A DNA stretch of 27,041 nucleotides from an uncultured Bacteroidaceae bacterium (GCA_934394435.1 CAKRRN010000032.1:1-27041), one strand, 5' to 3'. Counted from the first letter of the stretch, positions 7,863 to 15,604 are shown. Program-made: numbers and translations. Notes: generated by a model not told the origin, from the sequence alone.

Positions 7863-9360
7863 AATAGCTATTCTTGTGTCGAGGTACTTTATCAGAAGGG
7901 CCTATCAGAATACTCATCACACTTCGAGCGGGTATCTTGATGTTTGCAACACATCCTTCTTCTTTTATGATGGATACGGATTTTTCGTCTTCGTTGTTGT
8001 TAATGAGCAGTGTGGCCAGAGTTCCATCTGGGTTTTGGAATGATATACTGTTGATGCCCTTGCATCCCACTATTCGTTGTCCTATGCGGTGTGCGTCTGG
8101 CTGTACTACAGCACTGCTGTGGGCTATGATGTAGTAGTGGCTGTTACGAGTGATGGTCTTGTAGTTATTTTGGTCAATGTCTACAGCTCCGTAGCACGTG
8201 GTACATCCACCATCCAGATTAGGACCACGTTGAAGATCAAGCATGAGATTCCATACCATCACAGCTTTGCATTGTCGTGTGACGGTGTTGTAGACGAGTC
8301 TGTTCATGTCTGTTAATAGCCTCTTATCCAGATTCCTTCCATCATTCCATGTGCCAATGCTTGCTTCCGTGAAGATGACTTCCTTGTCTGGTAGGCTGCT
8401 ATTGATATTGTCCAATTCGCTTGCTTCGCCTCCGTAATCATGCCATGCGGAACCAACCACCAGTTCGCTTCCTTCAAGTTTCCCACTCAGTGCGTTGAAA
8501 ACTTTGACAGGATAGCTTTGTTGGTCTGTCTTGTTGTCATAGTTCCAATTGTGATCGAAACAGTAGATTTTTGTGTCAAGTCCAGCCTTCTTGAATGCAG
8601 GTGCAAGTTGTTTGATAAATTCGGCTTCCTCTTTCCATGGGAGATACAGACTGGCACAGTTTCCTTGGTTTAGAGGTTCATTTTGTGGTGTAACGGCAAA
8701 GATGGGGATTCCTTCGTTTTGGAATGCCTGTACAAATTTTACGAAATATTCAGCATAATCCTTACGATAGCGAGGTGCGAGGTGCCCACTTGTCCATGAA
8801 TTGTATGGTGTCAGGTCAGACAGATTTTTAACTTTCATCCATTTGGGGCAGGTCCATGGTGCAGCCATAATCTTTAAATGCGGATTGATGGCGAGAATCT
8901 CCTTGAGGACTGGTATTACATAATCTGTTTCATCGCTGTGTAGACGAAAGTTCTCTAAACCTGGCTTGTCACAGAGCGAGTATTCTGTGCTGCTGAAGTC
9001 GCTGCATCCAATGCTGATTCGTGCATAGCTGACTCCCAGTCCCTCTGTGGGCGAGAATGTGTTTAGTAAAAACTGGTATCTGTCTTTGTCAGACATCTTT
9101 AGCAGGTTGTAGCATGAGCTATATGTGATGGCATAGCCAAATCCATCCATTGTCTGGTGAAGTGTATCAGGACAGAGAGTGATTGCATTTGGACCAACGC
9201 GCTTTGTCGTGACAGTGTGCGTACAATAAAGTTTTCTTGTTCCTTGGGTATTGGTGGTATAAGTTCGTACGTTGTCGGCATGTGATAATGATGTCGAAAA
9301 GAATAGAGTGGTTAACAGCGTAACCAGTTTCCTTGTACTATGTGCGATTGTCTTATTCAT
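7849..9360 (-). CDS. Secreted glycoside hydrolase family 30 (glucosylceramidase-like)
   Basis: A retaining beta-glycosidase of the GH30 type (members act as glucosylceramidases, beta-1,6-glucanases, xylanases and others). The signal peptide spans about residues 1-28, with likely cleavage after SHA. The (beta/alpha)8 catalytic domain holds the acid/base Glu228 in TPQNEP and the nucleophile Glu332 in FTEASIG; MDGFGYA (71-77), APWTCPKWM (167-175) and SAWHDYGG (304-311) are further family landmarks. A C-terminal beta-sandwich follows, from about residue 415. The 503-aa length is normal. Only 12 bp separate it from the upstream HAD gene, and its stop overlaps the longest form of the sulfatase, so the three are probably co-transcribed. 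Pairing with a sulfatase suggests a sulfated glycan or glycolipid substrate, which is inference. Confidence 0.92.
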   Translation of the reverse strand: MNKTIAHSTRKLVTLLTTLFFSTSLSHADNVRTYTTNTQGTRKLYCTHTVTTKRVGPNAITLCPDTLHQTMDGFGYAITYSSCYNLLKMSDKDRYQFLLNTFSPTEGLGVSYARISIGCSDFSSTEYSLCDKPGLENFRLHSDETDYVIPVLKEILAINPHLKIMAAPWTCPKWMKVKNLSDLTPYNSWTSGHLAPRYRKDYAEYFVKFVQAFQNEGIPIFAVTPQNEPLNQGNCASLYLPWKEEAEFIKQLAPAFKKAGLDTKIYCFDHNWNYDNKTDQQSYPVKVFNALSGKLEGSELVVGSAWHDYGGEASELDNINSSLPDKEVIFTEASIGTWNDGRNLDKRLLTDMNRLVYNTVTRQCKAVMVWNLMLDLQRGPNLDGGCTTCYGAVDIDQNNYKTITRNSHYYIIAHSSAVVQPDAHRIGQRIVGCKGINSISFQNPDGTLATLLINNNEDEKSVSIIKEEGCVANIKIPARSVMSILIGPSDKVPRHKNSYYAEY

Positions 9361-9372
9361 CTTTTTTATTAT

Positions 9373-10053
9373 TTAGGCACTTGGTGTCATAATAGAAGAT
9401 TTGTTCTTGATGATTTCGATTATGTCAGACGGCTTTTCTGCAAAGATAGAAGCTCCGTGTTGTAAAAGAAAGTCTTTGTCTCGGAATCCCCATAGGACAG
9501 ATATGCAGGGCAAACCTGAGGCTTTAGCGGTGGCTATGTCTACGTCAGAATCGCCAATATAGATGGCTTCTTCAACTTTTACACCTAATAAGTTCATAGC
9601 CTCTATTACCATGTCTGGAGCTGGTTTGTGATGCACGCCAGGGTGTTCACCTATGGCAACCTTTACGTAGGGCATAAAATGCTGCTTGTGCATAACGCTT
9701 ACTCCAGCTTGCAGTTTGTTGCTGACAATGGCCATCAGATAACCTTCTGCATCCAGTTTTTTTAACAAGTCCTTGATGCCTGGGTATGGAGCTGTATGAT
9801 CCATGCAATGCTTTACATAGTGTGATCGAAATTCTTGAAAACAATTTTCGATTGCTTGTGTGCTGGTTCCTTGGGGCACAGCTCGCTCTATTAGCAAATG
9901 AACGCCATTTCCAACAAATTGTCTTACCTCGTCCAGCGTGCGTGTGGGCCATCCCATTGTCTGTAAGGCATGGTTGGTGCTCAACCATAAATCTTGGAGA
10001 GAGTCGGTCAGTGTGCCGTCCAAATCGAATATCAGTGCTTTATATTTATCCAT
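9373..10053 (-). CDS. HAD-family phosphatase (phosphoglycolate phosphatase-like)
   Basis: Cytoplasmic phosphatase of the haloacid dehalogenase superfamily, 226 aa. Motif I is FDLDGTLTDS, with nucleophile Asp10 and acid/base Asp12; motif II is Ser111 in AIVSNK; motif III is Lys143 in HHKPAPD; motif IV is GDSDVD, with Asp168 and Asp172. The alpha-helical cap between motifs I and II (about residues 18-85) resembles Gph and beta-phosphoglucomutase types. The substrate could be phosphoglycolate or a sugar phosphate; the sequence does not decide. It is the first gene of the minus-strand operon with GH30 and sulfatase, so a sugar-phosphate role is possible. I found no convincing -33/-7 pair upstream; TATCTTAG on the minus strand near 10095 is only a partial -7 match. 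Confidence 0.9.
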   Translation of the reverse strand: MDKYKALIFDLDGTLTDSLQDLWLSTNHALQTMGWPTRTLDEVRQFVGNGVHLLIERAVPQGTSTQAIENCFQEFRSHYVKHCMDHTAPYPGIKDLLKKLDAEGYLMAIVSNKLQAGVSVMHKQHFMPYVKVAIGEHPGVHHKPAPDMVIEAMNLLGVKVEEAIYIGDSDVDIATAKASGLPCISVLWGFRDKDFLLQHGASIFAEKPSDIIEIIKNKSSIMTPSA

Positions 10054-10156
10054 TTCTGGGTTAGAACAGAATGCTCTTTTTCTTATTACGTCTGCTAAGA
10101 TACGGATTTTCTACGATGCGAGTATAATGTTTAGAAAGGTTTTTGAACTTCCTTTA

Positions 10157-10187
10157 TTTGTATGAAGGGAGAAAAGGTGTAACTTTG
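10157..10187 (+). promoter_or_regulatory. Strong Bacteroidetes-type promoter
   Basis: TTTG at 10157-10160 and TAACTTTG at 10180-10187 are separated by exactly 19 bp, matching both consensus elements of the primary Bacteroidetes sigma factor (TTTG, N19-21, TAnnTTTG). Transcription should start near 10194. No well-supported gene lies directly behind it; the next one starts at 10411, leaving a leader of about 217 nt. Confidence 0.75.
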
Positions 10188-10193
10188 TCGCTC

Positions 10194-10410
10194 AAACAAA
10201 TGTTCGAAATGCTTGGACTGGCAATAGTCTTAGATACACTGATAACCTTGCCTACAGTAACCTGTGTGTGGACGAGGATTCTACCTTTCCTGCTTCAGAT
10301 GTGCTAAATTGTTTCTGTGGCTTTAAATTAGAGATTATAAAAAGGTTGGACGGAAATGCTTACGCTTCGGGTTCTCTGCATAAATCCTGGGCATTTTTAG
10401 GCTCTATTAG
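10194..10410 (+). promoter_or_regulatory. Long unexplained 5' leader of the secreted protein gene
   Basis: This 217-nt stretch sits between the promoter at 10157-10187 and the gene at 10411. It contains a small GACT/AGTC hairpin near 10220-10235. I looked for the conserved boxes of the cobalamin and TPP riboswitches and did not find them. Part of it can be read as a 35-codon frame (see 10200-10307). It may be an unclassified cis-regulatory RNA, an ordinary long leader, or a small gene. Confidence 0.4.
10200..10307 (+). CDS. Possible 35-aa hydrophobic leader peptide
   Basis: An ATG at 10200 opens a 35-codon frame ending in TAA at 10305-10307. It starts about six bases after the predicted transcription start, so it would be nearly leaderless. 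The peptide begins MFEMLGLAIVLDTLITL and is hydrophobic overall, with no repeated codon run that would suggest classic attenuation. I do not recognise it. It is listed because of its position directly behind a strong promoter; it may well be untranslated. Confidence 0.2.
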   Translation: MFEMLGLAIVLDTLITLPTVTCVWTRILPFLLQMC

Positions 10411-11616
10411 ATGAAGAATAATATGACTTGTATGAAGATATTATTAAAAAAAGATTACTTCTTGAGGAGCTTGGGAGTGCATTATGTTCTTTTGTGCTTA
10501 TTGACAGCGATAATCTCCGTGGGGGTAGAAGCACAGACACAGCATGTGAAAGTTGTTGAGTTTGTGCCTGCTCCAGGACAATTTGTTAACGTGCTTCCAC
10601 AGTCAGGTGACGGTGATTCGTTCAACTCCTTGGAAATGTGTGATGCTTGTACCGAGTTACTCAATAATGGTGGATTGGTTTCATTGGGATCGTTAGGAGG
10701 CTATATTACAGTTTGCTTTGATCATCCTGTGCAGAATGGCAGGGGATCGGATTTACGCATTGGTGGTAATGCCTTTTACTCTTCTTCAGCTCCTCTTTTG
10801 GATAATGGGGCTCGTGGGGGCTCTATAGAACCAGGTATCGTCTATGTGGGAGTGGGAAGTGATTTGGAAACTTGTGAATGGTATGAGTTGGCAGGTTCGG
10901 AATATTATACTTCAGAGGTTCATGATTTTCAGATTACCTATTATCGTCCAAGTGCTGAGGAGGGAAAGGCGTATCTAAGTGGCAGTTCTATGGATGAATA
11001 TGTTCGTTGGCATTGTACTTGGACTGGATCTGATGGGGAGAGGCGTGATAGTTGCGGATGGCACTATAAGAATAGTTTTCATAAACAGACTTATTGGCCA
11101 GTATGGATGAATGCAGACTCACTTACTTTCTTGAGTGGAAGATTACCAAATAATGGTGTGGACATTAGTGAGAATGGGACTAATTGGATAACGTATCGTT
11201 ATGCTCCAGATTCTTATGGGTACGTAGATGCATCTTTAAAGGATGATGATTATGCAACCTTTGATTTGGATTGGGCTGTAGATAGAAATGGCTGTCCTGT
11301 GCAGTTGGATCATTGTGATTTTATCCGTGTCCAGTGTTCCGTTTTTCAACAATGTGGATGGATAGGTGAAACTAGTACGGAAGTATCTTTATTCCAAGAT
11401 CTTCACTTGACAAAAGTAAAAGTGAACGGAAAGGAACTTCCGTATGATCAGTGCCCTATCGTGATAGCAAAACGTCCTCTTCCTGCAAGTGTACTTGTGC
11501 CTTGGCAGAAGCATTCGTTCAAAGATGATATCTATTATGATATTCAAGGACGCAGAGAGAACTACCCTCAAAGAGGGCGCATGTATATTCATGGTGGGCG
11601 TAAGATATATTACTGA
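10411..11616 (+). CDS. Secreted cell-surface protein of unknown function
   Basis: A 401-aa exported protein. The signal peptide is clearest from the third in-frame ATG (10432, MKILLKK...), with hydrophobic residues about 22-40 and cleavage near VEAQ; starts at 10411, 10423 and 10432 are all possible. The mature part has motifs I recall from Bacteroidetes proteins annotated only as cell surface or PKD-domain proteins: PAPGQFVN (54-61), SLGGYI (94-99), EPGIVYVG (140-147), WYELAGSE (157-164), ITYYRP (175-180), KNSFH (220-224), FDLDWAVD (284-291) and CGWIGETSTE (315-324). The last 27 or so residues (YYDIQGRR...RGRMYIHGGRKIYY) resemble the C-terminal sorting-type tails common in this phylum. Cys residues are plentiful. 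My memory is that such proteins often sit near TonB-dependent vitamin B12 uptake loci, but no such genes are present here. The function is unknown. Confidence 0.75.
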   Translation: MKNNMTCMKILLKKDYFLRSLGVHYVLLCLLTAIISVGVEAQTQHVKVVEFVPAPGQFVNVLPQSGDGDSFNSLEMCDACTELLNNGGLVSLGSLGGYITVCFDHPVQNGRGSDLRIGGNAFYSSSAPLLDNGARGGSIEPGIVYVGVGSDLETCEWYELAGSEYYTSEVHDFQITYYRPSAEEGKAYLSGSSMDEYVRWHCTWTGSDGERRDSCGWHYKNSFHKQTYWPVWMNADSLTFLSGRLPNNGVDISENGTNWITYRYAPDSYGYVDASLKDDDYATFDLDWAVDRNGCPVQLDHCDFIRVQCSVFQQCGWIGETSTEVSLFQDLHLTKVKVNGKELPYDQCPIVIAKRPLPASVLVPWQKHSFKDDIYYDIQGRRENYPQRGRMYIHGGRKIYY

Positions 11617-11667
11617 CAACTTTTAAAAGAAATTCCTTTTCACTTCTTTCGTTAATTTACTAGTGAT

Positions 11668-12756
11668 ATGGCAGAAAAAAAACATAGATATGCGGACGAG
11701 CGTATGCGTGATGTAAACGGGCTACGAAGAGTATTACTCGTTTATACAGGGGGAACTATAGGTATGGGACGAAATGCACAAACAGGTCTGCTGGAGCCAT
11801 TGGATTTTCGCCATTTGATGGATAATCTGTATGAATTGCGCTCTTTAAATACAGAAGTAGATACTTATTCTTTTTCACATCCAATTGATTCCAGTAATAT
11901 GGATCCTCAGCATTGGTCACGTCTTGCGCGTATTGTGTCTGATAGATATAACGTGTATGATGGCTTTGTCATTCTGCATGGTACTGATACTATGGCTTAT
12001 ACTGCTTCTGCTCTAAGTTTCATGCTAAGAAATCTAGCAAAGCCAGTTATCTTGACGGGAAGTCAATTGCCTATTGGACAGCCGAGAACTGATGCAAAGG
12101 AAAATCTTTTAACGAGTATAGAACTTGCTGCTGCATGTGATAGTGATGGGCATGCACGTGTGCCAGAGGTGTGCATTTATTTCAATGGGCATTTGCTAAG
12201 AGGTAATAGGGCAACGAAGCAAAATGCCGAGGGATTCAATGCTTTTGAGTCTTTTAATTATCCTCATTTGTGTGATGCTGGTGTGTCTTTTACATTTCGG
12301 AATCATCATATTCTTCAGCCAGATTATCATTTGCCTCTTTCTGTGTTTACCCAGATGAATCCAAATGTGGTGGTGTTCTCACTTTTTCCTGGCATTCAAG
12401 AGAACATGGTGCGTCATGTGTTAAGTGCACCAGAATTGAGGGGAATTGTAATGCGAAGCTTTGGGGCAGGTAATGCGCCTCAGTGCTCGTGGATTCTGAA
12501 ACTTCTACGTGCTGCTACTGATAGAGGAGTAACTATAGTGAATATAAGTCAATGTGAGGCTGGATGCGTGGAAATGGGATTGTATACACCTGGTTCTCAA
12601 TTGCAGGATGCTGGAGTAGTGAGTGGATTTGATAGTACAGTGGAATGTGCAGTAACCAAACTTATGCATTTGAATGCTTTACACTCTGATTCAGAAACAG
12701 TGAGAGCGCTTATGGTACGTTCCTTATGTGGGGAGATTAGTACTGTGTCAGAATAA
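11668..12756 (+). CDS. ansA: Type I (cytoplasmic) L-asparaginase
   Basis: Hydrolyses L-asparagine to aspartate and ammonia. The N-terminal motif VYTGGTIGM holds the first catalytic Thr (Thr30); the second motif HGTDTMAYTAS (104-114) supplies Thr106 and Asp107; Lys144 lies in RTDAKENLL. Ser75 in PIDSSNMDP is at the expected substrate-binding place. There is no signal peptide, which together with the 362-aa length and the C-terminal asparaginase subdomain fits the cytoplasmic type I enzyme rather than the periplasmic type II. It follows the secreted protein gene by 51 bp on the same strand and precedes the dipeptidase. Asparaginase versus glutaminase preference cannot be excluded by eye, but the family is mainly asparaginase. 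Confidence 0.92.
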   Translation: MAEKKHRYADERMRDVNGLRRVLLVYTGGTIGMGRNAQTGLLEPLDFRHLMDNLYELRSLNTEVDTYSFSHPIDSSNMDPQHWSRLARIVSDRYNVYDGFVILHGTDTMAYTASALSFMLRNLAKPVILTGSQLPIGQPRTDAKENLLTSIELAAACDSDGHARVPEVCIYFNGHLLRGNRATKQNAEGFNAFESFNYPHLCDAGVSFTFRNHHILQPDYHLPLSVFTQMNPNVVVFSLFPGIQENMVRHVLSAPELRGIVMRSFGAGNAPQCSWILKLLRAATDRGVTIVNISQCEAGCVEMGLYTPGSQLQDAGVVSGFDSTVECAVTKLMHLNALHSDSETVRALMVRSLCGEISTVSE

Positions 12757-12828
12757 TTGTCAATTTAATTGAATACGTGGATGAGGGAGAAACGTTTGTG
12801 TTGCGAATTACCCTTGGGATGTGTGTAT

Positions 12829-13503
12829 ATGAAATGCACATTCTTGTTACTTTTCTTATGGATAGTCTTTCCTTTTTGGATGTATGCGCAGAAGAGTGCC
12901 ACAGCGCGAAGTATGGAACGTCAGGGGATGGTGGATGTTTCTACCCTGGACAGCACCATACAGGTGAGTCTGATGTATGCTCGTGCTGATAATTTCACTG
13001 GGCGTGTGCTATATGTCGACTTGCATGAGGCACTCCTGCACCCACGTGCAGCCAAAGCCCTATGTCTGGCACAGCGATTGCTCAAGGCGCGTAGGCCCGA
13101 CCTCAGTCTTAAGATATACGATGCCACTCGCCCCATGTCTGTGCAAGCACAAATGTGGCGCGTGGTGGCGGGAACGCCCCAACAGAACTATGTGAGTAAT
13201 CCGCGCAATGGTGGGGGACTCCACAACTATGGCATGGCGGTGGATATTACGCTGTGTGACGCTCAGACGGGTGATACACTGGACATGGGTACAAAGGTTG
13301 ACCATTTGGGACGCGAGGCACATATTGATCAGGAAGACGAACTCGTGCGTCGTGGCATTATCAGCCGCAAGGCACAGAGCAACCGTCAACTTCTGCGTTC
13401 GGTGATGCGTAAGGCTGGCTTCACCCCACTACGCACGGAGTGGTGGCACTTCAACCTTATCACCCGTGCTCAAGCGCGTGCCAGCTACAAGGTGGTGCGC
13501 TGA
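12829..13503 (+). CDS. VanX-like D-alanyl-D-alanine dipeptidase, M15 family
   Basis: Zinc peptidase of family M15D that cleaves D-Ala-D-Ala or related peptidoglycan dipeptides in the periplasm. The start at 12829 is chosen because it gives a clean signal peptide (MKCTFLLLFLWIVFPFW, cleavage after MYA); the frame is open upstream to a TTG at 12769 and an ATG at 12781, but those add a polar, unlikely leader. Numbered from 12829, zinc ligands are His132 and Asp139 in GLHNYGMAVDI and His207 in EWWHFN, with catalytic Glu204 beside it. KIYDATRP (95-102) supplies the family Arg. In Bacteroidetes this kind of enzyme is usually a peptidoglycan-recycling function, not vancomycin resistance; no VanH or VanA is present. 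Its stop is 8 bp from the convergent AzlD stop. Confidence 0.9.
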   Translation: MKCTFLLLFLWIVFPFWMYAQKSATARSMERQGMVDVSTLDSTIQVSLMYARADNFTGRVLYVDLHEALLHPRAAKALCLAQRLLKARRPDLSLKIYDATRPMSVQAQMWRVVAGTPQQNYVSNPRNGGGLHNYGMAVDITLCDAQTGDTLDMGTKVDHLGREAHIDQEDELVRRGIISRKAQSNRQLLRSVMRKAGFTPLRTEWWHFNLITRAQARASYKVVR

Positions 13504-13511
13504 GTGCTACC

Positions 13512-13877
13512 CTAAGAGAGGCGTGTGAGAATCATGTAACAGGCAGTGCCCACAACGATAGACCAGGTCATGTTTCTCTTCCATACATGTATGAGCACCG
13601 TAGCAAGTACTGAAGTCAACTGGGCAAAGGCATCGCTCTGCCAAAAACCAGCCGTAAGGAGTCGTGTGAAGTCAGTGCCGCGTAGGCAATAGATGACCAA
13701 AAGGGCAAAGACTGAGGAAGGGAGCATCTTGCCCAAAAAAGTCACGACCCTTGGCGTGTGGCGTGGCGAACGGAATACTATGAAAGGCAGAAAGCGCGTA
13801 ATCATTGTGGCAACCACAGCACAGAATATTAGTACCACCTGGCATAGGATGGGCATGAGGGATGGATTGTCGCTCAT
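13512..13877 (-). CDS. azlD: AzlD-family branched-chain amino-acid exporter small subunit
   Basis: Small inner-membrane protein of 121 aa with about four hydrophobic segments (roughly 8-28, 42-63, 76-95, 103-119). TRFLPFIVF (27-35) is typical of AzlD/YgaH proteins. Its partner AzlC is encoded directly upstream and the two genes overlap by 4 bp (ATGA at 13874-13877), a sign of translational coupling. Together they form the AzlCD/YgaZH-type exporter for branched-chain amino acids and related compounds; the exact substrate is not shown by sequence. Confidence 0.85.
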   Translation of the reverse strand: MSDNPSLMPILCQVVLIFCAVVATMITRFLPFIVFRSPRHTPRVVTFLGKMLPSSVFALLVIYCLRGTDFTRLLTAGFWQSDAFAQLTSVLATVLIHVWKRNMTWSIVVGTACYMILTRLS

Positions 13878-14608
13878 ATCTCGCCTCCTCTCTTTTCCAA
13901 ATGCTTACAGAGTGACATCAGCACAAGGAGTATGAGCAGCATGCTCGGGATGATAAAGCGGTCGGGACCGAAGGCTGTTAGGCACAGACCGCTAATCAGA
14001 AGGCCAAGTAGTGATGCTGTATGGTTGCGCTCACGTAGCCAGTTGTCGGTAAAGATAGCCACGAACATGGCCGTCAGAACAAACTCCAATCCGTGCAAAT
14101 TACAGTGTATTAGACTTCCTGCTATGCAACCCAGTGTGGCTCCTGCGACCCAGTAACTCTCGTCAAGCCATGTGAGCCACAGCAGAAACCACCCACGATC
14201 TATTCCCTGTGGCACATGTAGACTGCTGGTGAGGGCAAAGGTCTCATCGGAGAGCCCGAAGATGAGGAAGAATTTCTTCCACCCTAGTCCACGGTAGCGG
14301 TCAAGTAGCGAAAGGCCATAGAAGAGGTGGCGAGCGTTGACCATCAGTACCATCAAAAAGGTCTGCACGGGGTGGAATGCGCCTAACAGCATGTTGCCTA
14401 GCAGAAACTCCACGCTACCCGCATACACGGTAAGAGCCATCAGCATGGGATAGATGAAAGAGAATCCCAGCGTATGCATATACACTCCGTATGTGAATCC
14501 CAGAAAACCATATCCTGCCATAATGGGCAATGATTGGCTAAACGCGGCCCTAAATGCTTTGCTTCTCTTTCCTTCTTCCATGCTGCAAAGGTACGTCTTT
14601 TTCTGCAT
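13874..14608 (-). CDS. azlC: AzlC-family branched-chain amino-acid exporter large subunit
   Basis: Multi-spanning inner-membrane protein of 244 aa. The opening AFSQSLPIMAGYGFLGFTYG (about 21-40) is the family signature, and EFLLGNMLLGAFHP plus NARHLFYGLSLLDRY (about 67-105) are further conserved stretches. The start at 14608 has AGGAG five bases upstream (minus strand, about 14614-14618), an unusually good ribosome site for this phylum. A second ATG at 14581 lies just behind TACCTTTG (14593 down to 14586), an exact -7 match without a visible -33. It is followed by AzlD with a 4-bp overlap. It lies 39 bp downstream of the esterase-like gene and is probably co-transcribed with it. Confidence 0.88.
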   Translation of the reverse strand: MQKKTYLCSMEEGKRSKAFRAAFSQSLPIMAGYGFLGFTYGVYMHTLGFSFIYPMLMALTVYAGSVEFLLGNMLLGAFHPVQTFLMVLMVNARHLFYGLSLLDRYRGLGWKKFFLIFGLSDETFALTSSLHVPQGIDRGWFLLWLTWLDESYWVAGATLGCIAGSLIHCNLHGLEFVLTAMFVAIFTDNWLRERNHTASLLGLLISGLCLTAFGPDRFIIPSMLLILLVLMSLCKHLEKRGGEI

Positions 14609-14647
14609 CTTGTCTCCTACTTGGGATGGAAAGAGGCATGTGGCGTG

Positions 14648-15535
14648 TCACCGTTCCAGTGTGGGCTTTTTATGGACCAAACTCTGCCTGCCATTCTTGC
14701 CCTTGGCGCTCTTTCCTTTCACGATGTCCTTGATAAATTCAGTACACAGCCTGGCTACCTGTGCCTCCATACCAGTGAACCCGTGGTCGGCTTGGGGTAA
14801 GAATACGAAGTGGCTCTTGTAACCTTCCTCATGGAATCGCTCGCCGTAGGTGTAGGGCACAATGCGATCTCGCTCACCGTGGATGACCAATTGCGGCGCG
14901 TGGTATAGGCGCGCGGTCTCGTAGATGGGGAGCGATACAGCAGTGCGGATGAACTCGCCTCCCAGTTTGCGCCCTCCCCACATCGGAACCGTCTCGGGTG
15001 GGTTCTGTGGGTCATATTGTGCTCCGAAGGTGTTTCCTCTCAGTGCATCATCGCGTAACACAGCCGCAGGAGCAAGCAGAATACGCGCGGCCACCAGTTT
15101 CTTGCCAAGCATGGCTGAGAGCATGGCTGTCACTACTCCGCCTTGTGAATGCCCCATCATAACCACTTTGCTCACCCAAGGCAGGGTGTGCACATAGGTC
15201 ACCACTCGCTTTGCATCCTCTATCTCGTTTGGCACGGTCATGTCCTCAAATCGTCCCTCGCTCTGCCCGTGTCCGTTGAAGTCAAAGCGCAACGATGCTA
15301 TTCCGTGCGCTTCCAGACTGTCGGCCAGCACGTGCAGTAGGGTGCCTTCCTTGTCGGCTGTGAATCCGTGGCAGATGATGACTATCGGAATGCGTTTGCC
15401 TAGACGCGTGAGGGGCTTCTGTATGATGGCAGATAAACGGCCATGGTCACCCTGTATGGTGCTCGGGATGCGTTCGGCATGGGTTCTTGTGGCGAGTAAT
15501 GTGAGCAGAAGAAGTGTGATGAATGTCTGTTTCAT
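14648..15535 (-). CDS. Secreted alpha/beta hydrolase, feruloyl-esterase-like
   Basis: Serine hydrolase with an N-terminal signal peptide (about residues 1-20, cleavage after THA). The catalytic triad is Ser130 in MGHSQGG, Asp223 in HGERDRIVPY and His251 in ADHGF; the oxyanion loop is CHGFTADKEG (55-64). RFDFNGHGQSEG (83-94) and EIEDAKRVV (104-112) are characteristic of the cinnamoyl/feruloyl esterase group (Est1E and LJ0536-like), which free hydroxycinnamates from plant polysaccharides. A broader acyl esterase or peptidase role is possible. The C-terminal 20 or so residues are Lys-rich. It lies 69 bp downstream of the GH2 enzyme, with a strong hairpin between them, so the two may act on the same plant polymer. 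Confidence 0.85.
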   Translation of the reverse strand: MKQTFITLLLLTLLATRTHAERIPSTIQGDHGRLSAIIQKPLTRLGKRIPIVIICHGFTADKEGTLLHVLADSLEAHGIASLRFDFNGHGQSEGRFEDMTVPNEIEDAKRVVTYVHTLPWVSKVVMMGHSQGGVVTAMLSAMLGKKLVAARILLAPAAVLRDDALRGNTFGAQYDPQNPPETVPMWGGRKLGGEFIRTAVSLPIYETARLYHAPQLVIHGERDRIVPYTYGERFHEEGYKSHFVFLPQADHGFTGMEAQVARLCTEFIKDIVKGKSAKGKNGRQSLVHKKPTLER

Positions 15536-15550
15536 AGTTGATAAATGAAT

Positions 15551-15576
15551 GTCCCACCCACAGAAGCGGGCGGGAC
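15551..15576 (-). other. Strand-specific GC-rich hairpin between GH2 and esterase genes
   Basis: Arms 15551-15561 and 15566-15576 around a 4-nt loop form a complete 11-bp stem as minus-strand RNA, with two G-U pairs. On the plus strand the same two positions are A/C mismatches. This shows the structure is meant for the minus-strand transcript, which is the direction of the flanking genes. It may attenuate or protect mRNA between the 4-kb GH2 gene and the esterase gene; a weakly T-rich stretch follows. Confidence 0.65.
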
Positions 15577-15604
15577 AATAGTAATATGCAATCCTTGGTA
15601 TTTC

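Noticed and set aside
10194..10410. Cobalamin riboswitch upstream of the surface-protein gene
   Set aside because: Considered because of the family's B12 association, but I find neither the B12-box nor the GCCACTG-type core; the similarity stops at GCCTACAGT.
12829..13503. Vancomycin resistance gene
   Set aside because: The protein is VanX-like, but no VanH, VanA or VanRS genes are nearby and it has its own signal peptide; a peptidoglycan-recycling role is more likely.
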